Shown in pieces: positions 35,041 to 45,772 of a stretch of 64,000 nucleotides of DNA. Both the position numbers and the translations under genes were made by a program. The stretch is from NCBI GenBank assembly GCA_963383645.1, contig OY726557.1:152900201-152964200 (forward strand), in the 5' to 3' direction. The stretch is from Muscardinus avellanarius. Taxonomy: Eukaryota; Chordata; Mammalia; Rodentia; Gliridae. The notes under the pieces are model-generated. The model was not told where the DNA came from and did no database searches. It saw nothing but the letters and a program-made list of their open reading frames with translations. Within the stretch, counting starts at the first letter, position 1. Each line of letters opens with the position of its first letter.

Positions 35041-36143
35041 GATTTTGGAAGTTTGTGCCTTCTCTGGGTTCTTCCCTGGGTCACTACAAGTTCATTTAAG
35101 ATGCTCTGGATCTCGAGTCTGTGTTATCTCAGTCACCACTACTCCTTTACTGGGTTGTATCGCAAAGTCTCAGACCCAGGGAGTCAATCAAGGCTACTTA
35201 GACTGTGGGGGGTGCCAAGTTGGGCGTTCTCCAGTGGGGAATTGTGACTATGGTGTGATATCTCTGCCACTGCCACTCTCCCACTGGGTTGCACTGCTAA
35301 AATCTCCGACCCAGGGAGACTATCTGCACAAATCCCTGAGAGTGCAGTACTGGGATTTCTCCCCTAGGGGCTGCAATTTGACTCATGGTTGTTTAGTGCG
35401 CTGATGGAGCTGTAGTGAACTCGGTGGATTCGCAGCTGCCGCTGCTGGCAATATGGCACCACTGCCACACCCTCGGCCGTGATGCTGGTATTTTTCTTCT
35501 CTTGTTTTGAGCTCTGCTCTGAGTCCCTGCCAGGTGTGCTGTGCCCGGCCTTTGGGAACTTTAGATGTTCCCTCGGTTCGCTGTCCACCCCTCCTCTCTG
35601 GTGACTGGTGGCTGGTGGCTAGTTGAGTGCATTGGTCTAGAGCTGTTTGGTGAACTCGCTGCTGCTGCCAGCAGTAAGGCACTGCTGTTGAGTCCTAGTC
35701 CATGAGGCTGGCGTACCTCCTCTCTGGATTTGAGCTCCGTTCTGAGTCTCCCTCCTCTCTGGAGCCTGGTGCTGCTAGGGAAGAAGTAGCCCACGCCACT
35801 CTGCGCCATGCCTCCAGCCGCTCTGGCTGCTCCAGCTGCTCCGCACTGTGGCTCTGGCCGCTCCGGCTGCTCTAGCCGCTTTGCGCTCTGGCTGCTCCAG
35901 CCGCTTTGTGCTGCAGCTCTGGCTGCTCCGTGCCATGGCGGCTGCAGCACTTTGGGCTGGTTTCTTTTTGGTGTCTCGTTTTTCTAGCTCTCTTTTTCTC
36001 TGTCCCTTGTATTTACAGTTTTTATTTCTTTGCTGGTGGTGTTTTCTGGCTCTGAAAGGAGCTGGTTTTGTGGTAATAGAGATCGATTGTTAGCGAGACT
36101 TGTAAGTGCTGCTTTTCTCTGTCGCCATCTTCCAGGAATTCTC
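35041..36143 (-). promoter_or_regulatory. L1 5'UTR, CpG-rich, with monomer-like repeats
   Basis: The 1.1-kb leader upstream of ORF1 contains two diverged units of about 235 bp (for example gtgaactcg at 35415 and 35650; ttgagctctgctctgagtc and ttgagctccgttctgagtc). Nearer ORF1 it has a 134-bp-period pair (ctgggttg at 35150 and 35284). The part 35780-35950 is very CpG-dense and CTG/CCG-rich. Rodent L1 promoters of this general type drive transcription from the 5' end; activity here is inferred. Confidence 0.75.
36124..36131 (-). promoter_or_regulatory. YY1-type motif at the L1 5' terminus
   Basis: The sense strand reads AAGATGGC at about +13 to +20 from the inferred 5' end. Human L1 has a YY1 site at the same place, where it fixes the transcription start. 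The older copy keeps AAGATGGT at 2304-2311. Confidence 0.6.
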
Positions 36144-36498
36144 CCAAAACTTTTTTTTTAAGTGTGTAGCAAATTTATTTGCATCAAAATTATTCCATTC
36201 TAATGTGAGAACATTCATAATCTTTATTCTACTTGTTTGAGTATTTATATGCCTAGTTGCAACATGTGAATGGGTTTACTTATGAAGCTAACCAAACCCT
36301 GTTTGGGATGTTACATAATGCTAATTTGAGGCATTATGTTTCTAATATCATAACAAAGCAGGAATACTTAAAAACAGCTAGGTATAAGTTTTGAACTCAA
36401 TATAGACTTTTTTTTGGGTCTTTTTGTATATTATTTCACAGTGTAAAGTACAACACTGAGAAGTAGGACTATAAGATGAGTCTAAAATGATGGGAAGA

Positions 36499-36688
36499 GC
36501 TGGGCGTGGTGGCACACGCTTGTAATCCCCAAGCTTGGGAGGCGGAGATAGGAGGATCGCGCAGGTTTGAAGCCAGCTGCGCTGGCTTAAGAGACCCTGT
36601 TTCCAAATAAAAATATAAAATAGGTCTTGGAGTGCAGCCCAGAGGTAGAAGGGCTTCCAGGAACCCAGTACCACAAATAAAATAAAAT
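36499..36688 (+). mobile_element. B1-dID SINE, young form
   Basis: Complete copy with a perfect 15-bp duplication aaaatgatgggaaga at 36484-36498 and 36689-36703, and an (AAAAT)n tail. Confidence 0.97.
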
Positions 36689-36703
36689 AAAATGATGGGA
36701 AGA

Positions 36704-37210
36704 CCCAACTTTCAGTAGTAGAAAAGGGTTATTGCTCTCCCAGCAAAATTTATTGCCCCCACCATTACACATGGACAGACTAAATTGCTTATGATAGCAA
36801 TAAGACTTTTCAGATGTACACTATTAATATTTGTTCCTTCTGAACCAAAGCTGGGGAGTGAGTTTAGGTTTTAAGTATTATCCAGAAAACAGTGTTCAAT
36901 AATTGTGACACAATCCTGCATCCCTGGAGTCTGCCCAAGACTTTTTTTTTTCTCCTTTTCCAATTTCTAGAAGGAGAAGATGGACAATTGTCCTCAAGAT
37001 TAATTCATTATAGGTCAGGGAAAACCCCTTGCCTTCATTTACTCCCATGTCTCAGATATTAAAATTGTTGTCACTCCTGATAGGCTTAACTATTCATCCA
37101 GCTCTATATTATCAAATCTGGAATTAACATCATGGTAATCTCTAATTCAATGACTCAGAGTCATACATGGGAAAAATCAGCTGAACAGCTGGAATTTCAA
37201 AAGAATCATG
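36704..37210. other. No feature seen
   Basis: Unclassified sequence without a recognisable repeat or exon. Confidence 0.4.
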
Positions 37211-37220
37211 ATAACATATT

Positions 37221-37449
37221 TTATTTTATTTTTATTTTATTTTATTTTTTGCGGGTCTAGGGATGGAACCCAGGAACATTTGACCACCAAGCTACACCCC
37301 CTGCCTTGTTTTTATTCTTTATTTTGAAACAGGGTCTCACTAAGTTGCAGAGGGCCTCACTAAGTAGCGGAGGCTGTCTGTGAACCACAATCCTCCGGTC
37401 TCAGCCTCCCAAATGCTGGGATTACAAGTGTGCGCCACCACACCTAGCT
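37221..37449 (-). mobile_element. B1-dID SINE, old form
   Basis: The tail, ID arm and two-block B1 middle (tctcactaagttgcagagggcctcactaag in reverse) are complete. The duplication ataacatatt is at 37211-37220 and 37450-37459. Confidence 0.93.
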
Positions 37450-37479
37450 ATAACATATTGTAGATAGTTATTTTAGTTA

Positions 37480-37610
37480 TCTTCACACATCAGCTTTCTC
37501 ATCTGTAAAATGGTATAAATGGTAATAATCTTCCTTCAAGTTGTTACCAAGATTAAATCAATTAATATATGTAAGATATTTGGAATAACATACATGTGAG
37601 TGATGACGAG
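37480..37610 (-). repeat. MIR remnant
   Basis: cagctttctcatctgtaaaatgg and accaagattaaatcaattaatat are the reversed MIR core. Confidence 0.7.
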
Positions 37611-37904
37611 TCTTCATTTTAAGACCTTTTAAGATTGTCAGATGTGTCTTAGGCTGAAGTTACTTTTGCCTTCCTCTTATATAATGATATATCTCTTTGT
37701 ATGATTATTAACATTAAATAGCTTATTATGACAAGTTCTTTCTTTGTCTAAATGAACTTTTTCTTTGTCTGAGCTAATTTTCTCTCAATTTATTTCATTT
37801 CTGTTATTAATTCAGTGCTCAATGTATTTAAATACATTTACCTTGCCCTTTTCAGGGTAATCTGGATTTATTTTTATTTTGAAATTAGTTTCATTTTGAA
37901 TATT

Positions 37905-38080
37905 ATGTTTGTTTAATTTTTAAAATTTTTTGTGATAAAATACACATAACACAATTACAATCTTGTCCATTTTTATGGTTCAGTGGAATTTTCACATTCA
38001 CATTCTTGTGCAATCATCACCTTCCATCCTCGAAACATTTTCATTTTCCCAAACCGAAATTCTATACCTATAAAATTGGA
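37905..38080 (-). mobile_element. Ancient L1M 3'UTR fragment
   Basis: gtgataaaatacacataaca, gttcagtggaattttcacattcac and gtgcaatcatcacc are hallmark wording of old mammalian L1 3'UTRs. Orientation is by analogy with the L1M at 46985. Confidence 0.65.
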
Positions 38081-38137
38081 TCTTACTTTTAATGATAGAA
38101 CAAATTTTTCTTTCTTGTATCTTATAGCATTAATAAG

Positions 38138-38821
38138 TGTTACAGTTAGATGTAAAATAGTTCCTGAAGAGCTCACAAATTCGTGTATGGAGTTGATGTG
38201 ATTGAATCATGAGGGTTGTAATCCCACCAGTGGATCAATCCATTGCAATGAATGTATCTGGGTGGTGCCCTAGGTTGGCAGGGTGTGGATGGAGAAGGTG
38301 GGTCCCTGGAGAAACAGCTTTGGGAAAAAAAAAATATATATATGGTTTCCATATATATATTTCTTTTTCCCTCTGATCTCTCCCTTGCTTCCAGATTCCA
38401 TGACATGAGAGGGAAGCCTTATTCCCTCCTTCTTTTCTGCTTCTCACCTCCATGCCCTGTGATCTGGCATCCCTGGCCTCTCATGAACTGAACTCAAAAT
38501 TTCCAAACCATGAGCAAAGAAATCTTCCTTCCTCTAAACTGTATGGCCAGTTCAGCCAGGCGAGGTGGCGCACGCTTGTAATCCCAGCATTTGGGAGCTG
38601 AGACAGGATAATCTCTATTCGCGGACAGTCTCAGCTACCTAGTGAGGCCCTTTGGAACTCAGTGATACCCTGTTTCAAAATAAAGAATAAAAAGTAGGGT
38701 GAGGGTGTAGCTCAGAGGTAGACTACCCCTGGGTTCCATCCCCAGTACTGCAAAATAAAAAGTAAATAAATTGTATGGCCAGTCCTTGGATTATAGCTGT
38801 AAGAATACTGACTGATATAGT
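38138..38821 (+). mobile_element. MaLR solo LTR (rodent MT/ORR1-like), split by a SINE
   Basis: It starts tgttacagttagatgtaaa, continues with ttgaatcatgagggtt, ggcagggtgtggatggag and ttccaaaccatgagcaaagaaat, and ends after the SINE with tgtaagaatactgactgatata. A (TA)n stretch lies near 38333-38362. Confidence 0.75.
38553..38768 (+). mobile_element. B1-dID SINE, old form, inserted in the LTR
   Basis: Complete copy with a well-preserved ID arm (gggtgtagctcagaggtagactacccctgg in two blocks). The duplication aa(c/t)tgtatggccagt is at 38538-38552 and 38769-38783. Confidence 0.95.
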
Positions 38822-38999
38822 TAGCAATAATTTGTTGGTAATATTTTGGGAATAAGAGATTATTTAGAGATTCCTGAAGTCATATTATGCTAGTAGATGA
38901 GATGTCTAGATAATTGCATTAGGCTTTTGATCATTTAATTTAAATGACAGCTTTAACTATTATTTCATATAGTTGTACACTAATATTTGGTTAATAGCG

Positions 39000-39190
39000 A
39001 CTCATGTATATAACTGCTTGTGATTCTTATAACACTGTGAGATGTATAATACCACTATATCTACTTTTTATATAAAGGAATTAAAGGATAGATGAGTTGA
39101 ATAATTTGTCTAAAGTAAACCACTAAGACATAGAATCTGGAGTGCCCCAGCCTTCTGACTCCACGTCCTGGCCTATTCAGCTCTTTTTCA
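39000..39190 (+). repeat. MIR remnant
   Basis: cttataacactgtgagatgta, aaaggaattaaaggatagatga, taatttgtctaaagtaaa and tggagtgccccagccttctgact follow MIR order. Confidence 0.65.
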
Positions 39191-39205
39191 AATTTTCTTT
39201 TTCAG

Positions 39206-39297
39206 GGCTGGGAATGTAGCTCAGTGGTAAAGAGTTTATGTAGTATGCTCAAGGAGCTGTGTTTGATCCCTAGGACCCCACAAACCAACCAATAAAT
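39206..39297 (+). mobile_element. Monomeric ID SINE (tRNA-derived)
   Basis: gggctgggaatgtagctcagtggta carries box A and gtgtttgatccctagga the box B region. The central stretch (gtatgctcaagg) is ID-like, followed by an A-rich tail with C interruptions. It is a retroposon, not a tRNA gene: no tRNA cloverleaf closes. Confidence 0.75.
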
Positions 39298-39423
39298 TCT
39301 CAATTTTGGACAAAAAAAAATGAATGTTGAAAAATGCCAATTACCTAACACATAAGGAGACTGTGAAGTATTAATGAAACTTGAAATAAATCTATGTATC
39401 TTCCCAATAAACATTCTGAATTA

Positions 39424-39719
39424 GTCTGCTTCCTATCTATTCATTATAGAAACACCAGAGGCAGCCTAACTTTATAAAGTGCATAGGTTTACTAGCCAGG
39501 TTCAGGCTTGGGTAACTATCATCTTGGGAGAACTCAAGGATCCCACAAGGGTGACTTTAAACCATTCCAAGGGCGGCCTTCTTCCCCACAAAGACCTAAG
39601 ACTCTCCCACTAGCTCCCACCTTCTTAAGGTCCTACTGCTCTCCAACATCACCATCCCGAGGACCAAGCATCTGACTCATGGACCCTTAAGGGACAAACC
39701 ACATCCAAACCATAGTGCA
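39424..39719 (-). mobile_element. MaLR LTR, reverse orientation
   Basis: gaaacaccagaggcagcc, aggatcccacaagggtgac, caccttcttaaggtcctac, acatcaccatcccgagg and acaaaccacatccaaaccata read as a reversed MaLR LTR. Confidence 0.6.
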
Positions 39720-40850
39720 TCCTGGGTAAATTCATATATTTGAATGTTATTATGGTTCCCATTCCATTAACAGTATCATAGGAAGGAGGGAAGAGTTGTT
39801 TTTGTTATGAAAAATTAAAAAATCTTTTAGATAATATAAATCAAGTTGGTAAAACATTTATCTGATAGCTCTATTCATCAGTCCCAGTCTTTTGACAAAC
39901 TTTATTTAATCTGAGGAGAACAGTTTGATTTTTCTTCAGGAACCATTTTTGAAATTTATATTATTGTCTTTTCTCCTAGTCATAATATGAATCTAAGAAA
40001 CATCTCATAAAATAAGATTTATGTATGTAGATAAACCATTGAGTTTTGCCTCGTATGTATATGCTCAGAGGCAAAGGTGTCTTAAAATTGCTAATAAGAA
40101 TATACAGACCTTTTGTCCTCAGCAACTCCAGCAAACCAGCCCAGCCCAAGATTGCCCTGCCCTGGTGAAATAAGATAGCTTATTTTCACCACTGCAGTGT
40201 TTCATACTACACTCAGCTAATTTTTTCCTGAGGATGGCTTAAATAGAAAATCAGACTGCTTTTTCCAGTTCTGTCTTACAAATTCTTTGCTGAAGGAAAC
40301 TCAAAGTTCCATTTGAGTCTGTAGCTTTAGAAACATAGAATGAAAGCTTTGCCAGTGTAGAGAGGCTTGAAGTTGTGAATATGATGTTAAAATGAGCTTA
40401 CTGAAATGTGTAAACTCGCGTGTTATTTGAAGTCACTCTGCTGTAATTTATGTTTACTAAGCTATCTCTCCTACTCAATTTATTAATCCTTCAAGGACAG
40501 GGACAGAGGTTTATTGATCACTGTGTTTACAGATTTAGCATAAAGAGCTTGAGGTGTAAATACAGCCTGATGGGTCCAAAGCAGCGTGAATACTCAGGAA
40601 ACACATGTTGACAGGACACAATGCACCCTTCCTTCCTCCTCCAACAACCCTCCACAACTTTCAGGATGGGATAAACCTTTTCCTTAATCATTATTTTCCT
40701 ACAGTGAAAAAAGATTTTCATTGTAATTTTATTGTTTAGCACATAATGCAAAGTAAGGGTTTTTAGAGGGCAAGCAAGAGAGCTATATATTGATCAAAGG
40801 TATATTTGGGAGTCTGCTGGGTCAGATGGAAGTATTTAACCTAGCTTAGG

Positions 40851-40901
<51 letters not shown>

Positions 40902-41479
40902 GCGTCTTGAAGGAAGTAAAGCCTGAGATGAATTTTGAAGGCTAAAGAGGCATTTGCCACATGTAGAGGGTAGAAAGGCATTTCTCATGGGGCAAATAGC
41001 AAAAACACAGAGGGATGCTGCAGTATGACAAGGAGCCCTTGGTCTCTGTGTGTGCCTTTTTGTGGATTCTTCTCTCTCCAGCTCCCCTTTAAAATATCTC
41101 CTCACCTCTTAATCTAATAGTCAAGCATTTTGTGTGCTTTTTTATATTTCAGATCCTTATCCACTTTTCCTTATAGTATTGCTTTTTATCACAGGTCATA
41201 TGTTTTAATCCTTACTTCTTTCCCATTTTACTTTTTATCTTATATTTTTGCGCTTTTAATGGTAACCTTTAATGTCCTTTATATTTATGATTTTTGACCC
41301 ACTAATTCTGTTGACCTTTATCTATAATTTAAGATATTTTATCTTATTATTGAAAAGATCTTATTCTTTGATCTTCATTAGTATTTACATGCTTATTCTT
41401 AATTTCTACTTTGTTTTTTTTATCTACTACCATTTTCATACATTTTTTAGCTTTTTAAATCCAATGTTTATCTATTTAC
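39720..41479. other. No gene seen; unclassified sequence plus a (GT)n tract
   Basis: (GT)n lies at 40855-40902. No exon or recognised transposon is visible elsewhere. Confidence 0.45.
40855..40902. repeat. (GT)n microsatellite
   Basis: About 23 uninterrupted GT units. Confidence 0.97.
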
Positions 41480-41708
41480 TTAGTGGCACTGGGGAATGAA
41501 TCCAGGAGCATTCTATCTTCAAACATACCCCCAGCACTTTTTATGACTGTTTTTGTTGTTGTCGTTATTATTTGTTTTGTGTTGAAGAGAATCTTTTATC
41601 CAGGTTGCTAGGAGTTTCACTAAGTTGCTGAAACTGATCTCAAACCCGTTATCCCCCTGTCTCAGCCTCCCAAGTACTGAGATTATAAGGTTGCACCACC
41701 ACACACCT
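41480..41708 (-). mobile_element. B1-dID SINE, old form, diverged
   Basis: The ID arm (ggcactggggaatgaatcca) and B1 arm (gcctcccaagtactgagattataa) flank a linker expanded with GTT units. Confidence 0.8.
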
Positions 41709-41737
41709 ACTTATTAATTAACTAATTAATTAATTTA

Positions 41738-41830
41738 CTTTTGTTGGTGCATTGTAGTTTCACATCAACATGTAGTTCAGAGTGATAGAAGCACACATGC
41801 ACATAGCCCTGTTCCTGGTTCCCTTTTGCT
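41738..41830 (-). mobile_element. Short L1 3' end
   Basis: gttggtgcattgtagtttcac and gtagttcagagtgatagaag are the reversed L1 3' terminus. The following 160 bp are G/C-richer and unclassified. Confidence 0.7.
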
Positions 41831-42047
41831 TTATTTGCTTTCTTAATGGCAGCAAAAAGTGGGGCCACAGGAGTAGCAGTAAAGATGGGCCATTTACTAG
41901 GGAGCTGGGAGATTTTTATGTTGAGGTAGGGACCCATTGAAAGCCCTCCTGAGCCTCCTCCCACTCTCTTTTCCCTCCAGACTTTGCAGCTCATCTTTGG
42001 GTTTCAACAGCAGCTGTGCCACACTGAGAGCTACAGGATGAAGCCCT

Positions 42048-42128
42048 CAGGACTTGAGCATGTAGCTTAGTGGTAGAGCTCTTAGCAAGCACAAAGCCCT
42101 GTGTTTGATTCCCAGGATCACAAAAACA
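42048..42128 (+). mobile_element. Monomeric ID SINE
   Basis: gagcatgtagcttagtggtagag (box A), the ID-typical gcaagcacaaagccctg, and gtttgattcccagg (box B region) precede an A-rich tail. Confidence 0.8.
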
Positions 42129-42499
42129 ATACATTTTGAGAAAAGAATGAATAAACTTTAAGAATGATTATTGATCTGCTGCCTGAATGTGTTGCTCTAA
42201 CCTGTGTGCTGCTTGTTGGAGCAGCAGACAGAAGAATGGAAAAGAAAAAAGCAATGAGTAAAACTTACATGGCTCTACCTTCCCACACTTAAATCCAGAC
42301 TTGTCATTTTGCTTTAGTAGAAGAGATAGTCTTCACAAAAACAATTTTTATTGGATTCCTTAAGTCTTCTGAGGTTCTACATTGGCCAGTAATGGTGACT
42401 ACAGATACAAATTTATACAAATATTTCAAAAAGCTAGAAGAAATGATTTTGAAAAATTTCAAATAGTTGATTGATGTTCAAGGATATAAATATATAAAT

Positions 42500-42708
42500 T
42501 TATTTATTTATTTATTTATCTATTGGTGGTACTGGGGTTCCTGGAAGCCCTTCTACGACCTCCGGGCTATACTCCCAGACCTATTTTTACATTTTTATTT
42601 GGAAACAGGGTCTCCTAAGCCAGTGTGCATGGCTGCCTTCAAATCTGCGTGATCCTCCTGTCTGCCTCCCAAGCGCGGGGATTACAAGCGTGTGCCACCA
42701 CGCCCGGC
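42500..42708 (-). mobile_element. B1-dID SINE, young form
   Basis: Complete copy with a (TTTA)n-expanded tail and duplication tatataaat at 42491-42499 and 42710-42718. Confidence 0.93.
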
Positions 42709-42719
42709 TTATATAAATA

Positions 42720-43585
42720 TATTTAAATGATTTAAACGTTATGAAATGTATATACGTGTAGAACATTACATGGTGCTCCATTATAATTATATGTAATTAC
42801 ATTTTATTAATATTTTATTTTAGCATTACTAATCTTAAAAGAGAAATTAGAAAGTATCTAATTAAAATTAGTATCTTTGGAACTTTTCATTTTTACCTAA
42901 ACATACCTTTGACCCTAGAGAAGTAAAAATCATTAATGGTGATGAGCGTCACTGTAGTTTATCACACTGCTGTTAAAAAGAAAATCCTTAGACCTAAAAT
43001 TTAGTGAGGGGTAATCTGAGCAATTATGAACAAAACAAAGCAAGGTAAAACAAAACCTAATCCCCAACTTGGCAGTCTGTAGAGCTAAAGCAAGTTCAGA
43101 AGACTCCAACTAGTAATACAACCCAAAAGCATTTATGGAAAACTGAAGTGCTGGATAGAGACAATTTAATTGGCTACAGCTTTATTGGTTAATTGGTTAA
43201 ACAGCCTCCTGCAATTACTGGCAGCTCAGCTATTGTAGTTTAATTCCATATTAGTTTGTTCTGTTGGTGCTTAGTTCAGAACAAATTAATGGCCTCTCTC
43301 AAATTTTATTTAGTACTCTTCTCCAATATTTTATTTTTTTTAGGATCTTACAGTTTATTTATTCAATCTCTTGACCATGGTAATTTACATATTTCTAGTA
43401 TTTTGTTCTTATAAATAATGCTGGTATAAACATCCCAGCACACATTTCCTGTTTCCCATGTCTCACACACATATCCCAAACACATGCACACATAAAACTA
43501 AAATAAAACTTCAATTAAATAGTAAATACTTTTTCTACTTGGAACACAGTTCTATATTTTATTTTCTAATTAATTTTGTTCTAGT
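42720..43585. other. Repeat-poor; candidate conserved non-coding DNA at about 43060-43320
   Basis: The sub-stretch contains clustered homeodomain-like cores (caatttaattgg, ggttaattggtta, gcaattactgg, acaaattaatgg) and no repeat. This is inference only. An old L1 scrap (aataatgctggtataaaca) is near 43410-43440. Confidence 0.3.
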
Positions 43586-43589
43586 ATAA

Positions 43590-43613
43590 TGTATGTATGT
43601 ATGTATGTATGCA
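43590..43613. repeat. (ATGT)n microsatellite
   Basis: Five to six ATGT units. Confidence 0.9.
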
Positions 43614-43628
43614 TATGTATTTACATCA

Positions 43629-44307
43629 TTAAAAAAATTTTTTTATTGGTGCATTGTAGTCATACATCTTAATGGAGTACAAGATGGTAGAGGCTGTATA
43701 CATTACTCATTTAGCCCTTCCCCAATTCCCACCCCAATCCCTCCCTCTTCTTTTCTTCTCATGTTTGGCTTAGTGACTGACTGTGATGTGTTTGTGAATG
43801 TACATAATGTACATTAAAGGATTTCTCTCTTCTCCCCTCTCATCACACCCAGTTATGCCTCCTTATTTGATTATCTATGTTTTCTTCTCCTTTGTCTAGA
43901 GTTCCTTCTATGACCCTTTTTCACCCAATCAAAAAATGGGCAAGTGAACTAAATAGACACTTCATGAAAGAAGAAATTCAAATGTCCAATAGATGCATAA
44001 AAATGCTCAACAAAGAGATGCAAATCAAAACTACCCTGAGATTTCACCTAACTCCAACTAGAATGGCAATCATTCAAAACACAAACAACAACAAATGCTG
44101 GCGAGGATGTGGAGAAGTGGGAACAGTAATAAATTGGTGGTGGGATTGCAAATTAATGCAACCACCTGGGAAAACAATGTGGAGGATCCTTAGAAGAATG
44201 GGTATGAACCTACCATATAATCCAGCAATACTGAGTATATACTCAAAAGAATGGAAACCAAACTACCAAACTAATGCATGCATATCTATGTTTATAACTG
44301 CACAATT
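43629..44307 (-). mobile_element. L1 with inverted 5' part (twin-primed insertion)
   Basis: 43629-43920 is the L1 3'UTR on the minus strand (like 29990-30285). At about 43921 orientation flips: 43921-44307 is ORF2 C-terminal sequence on the plus strand (like 30912 down to 30515). The part of the L1 between the two, about 230 bp, is absent. Confidence 0.88.
43921..44307 (+). pseudogene. L1 ORF2 C-terminal fragment, inverted part
   Basis: The frame encodes the terminal ORF2 region ([22 protein letters not shown]) and the cysteine motif start [10 protein letters not shown], but the later H/C residues have changed (VINWWWDC). It is a retroelement fragment. Confidence 0.85.
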
Positions 44308-44750
44308 GGGCCAAGAACAGAGTATGTTCAGTACATTCCATTTATCATAAATAGGTGTTATCTATGCTTTAGATATATCTAGTCTGACAATTTTGTTTTT
44401 AACTGTTGACTTTAGTATATTTATAGTGTAAATTGATTATATTTATATTCATTTTTTCAGTATTATTTTATATATTTTATTCCATTCTGCACCCTCACCC
44501 CAGATATTTGCTTTTCTCCATTCTTGCCCTTTCTCAGTTAAGTTGTACTTCCTCCCCCATCCCATTTTCTCCCTGTACTATTTTGGATAATATAAACCCT
44601 AATGTACTTCAGCAGTTAACTTAAAAATTTTAGTACACATATGTTAAAATGTCTAAATATTTTTCTTTCTCAAGATAACTTAGAACAGTTTTACTTATCT
44701 CCCCTTCCAAATATATGTTTTATCTTGAGGATTTTTTGCATATATTTTAT
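44308..44750. other. No confident feature; AT-rich
   Basis: Possibly decayed L1, but no block is diagnostic. Confidence 0.35.
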
Positions 44751-45140
44751 TTTATTTTTGTTCAGTACTTTTATTAGTATATTAAAGTCTCACATCATAA
44801 TGTAATTCAGAGTGATAATGACATACATGCTCACAGCACTTGGTGGGCTTTCTCCCAGCTCCCTCCTCATCCCCCCTTTTCCCATACAGGGTATTGAGAC
44901 TAACATTGTTATTCTCTGATATGTTTATAATATCAATTAAAATGATTCCTTCATTGATTCTCCCTCTCCTCCTTCCCCTAGACCATTTAAAATCTACAAT
45001 CATTGCTCATTTGGATTTATCTAGATTTTCTATTTTTCTTGTTCACCAATACTTTTTCACCTTAGCTCCTTTTTTCTGGGATTATCTTCTTTCTTTCAGA
45101 AGTACACATTCTAAATTTTCTTTAGCAAGGATCTGTTGGT
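44751..45140 (-). mobile_element. L1 3'UTR, older subfamily
   Basis: ttattagtatattaaagtctcacatcat, gtaattcagagtgataatg and the C-rich tract ctccctcctcatcccccc (G-rich in sense) match the reversed L1 3' end. Confidence 0.65.
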
Positions 45141-45299
45141 AACAAACAGTTTTGTCCAGAAACGTTTGCTCTTTTTCTTAATCAACCTACCTGCTCGGTA
45201 TCTAGTTGTGTGTGTGCATGTGCATGTGTGCACACACACGGGTTTTTAATCCTGTGTTTCTCTTGCTATGATAATGTGAGATGAACACTATGAAAACTC

Positions 45300-45740
45300 C
45301 CAAATAATCTAAAAATGATTTAGTGTCTGCTTAATATTCTATTTATGGGCAGACTTGTAAATTATTTAGGCCATCTCCAAATATTTATTATGTAGGTAGT
45401 TCCCAACTTGTTACTATTATAATTAATACTGTAGAAAACATTCATGTACATAAATCTTTGTCCTCATTTCTGAGTATTTCTTTAGGGAATATAAGTAGAA
45501 GTGGAATTTCTAGGTCAAGCTATCTCAGCCTTATAAATTTAATTTAATTTTATTCCTCCTCCTATCACATATCTCCAACCAAGACTCTGGCATCACTATT
45601 TAAATTAAAGTTTTTAGTTACATCAAAGTAATGCCTGTACATGATTAAAAAATCAAACAGTATTGAAGGATATAAGACAAAAAGAAGCAGATTGCTGCTC
45701 TACTTGTCACCTTTCTATGTCCCCCTCTGCACTGGAAGAG
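45300..45740 (-). mobile_element. Ancient L1 3' remnant
   Basis: ttctatttatgggcagac, attaatactgtagaaaacattcatgtac, aatataagtagaagtggaattt and aagtaatgcctgtacatgatt are reversed old L1 text. Confidence 0.6.
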
Positions 45741-45742
45741 CA

Positions 45743-45772
45743 TTCATTCATTCATACATTCATTCATTCATA
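45743..45772. repeat. (CATT)n microsatellite
   Basis: Seven imperfect CATT units. Confidence 0.9.

Larger units (their letters stand above)
29962..36143 (-). mobile_element. Full-length L1 retrotransposon
   Basis: This 6.2-kb minus-strand L1 has, in order, a 5'UTR (36143-35041), ORF1 (35040-34123), a short spacer, ORF2 (34077-30291) and a 3'UTR with an A-rich tail at about 29962-30010. A likely duplication ccaaaac is at 29955-29961 and 36144-36150. No other element is inserted in it, so it is among the youngest large insertions here. ORF1 is open; ORF2 is broken, so it is not autonomous. Confidence 0.96.

Noticed and set aside
35400..35950. CpG-rich block as a host promoter CpG island
   Set aside because: It is inside the 5'UTR of the full-length L1.
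39206..39297. tRNA gene
   Set aside because: The A and B boxes belong to an ID SINE with an A-rich tail; no cloverleaf closes. The same holds for 42048-42128.
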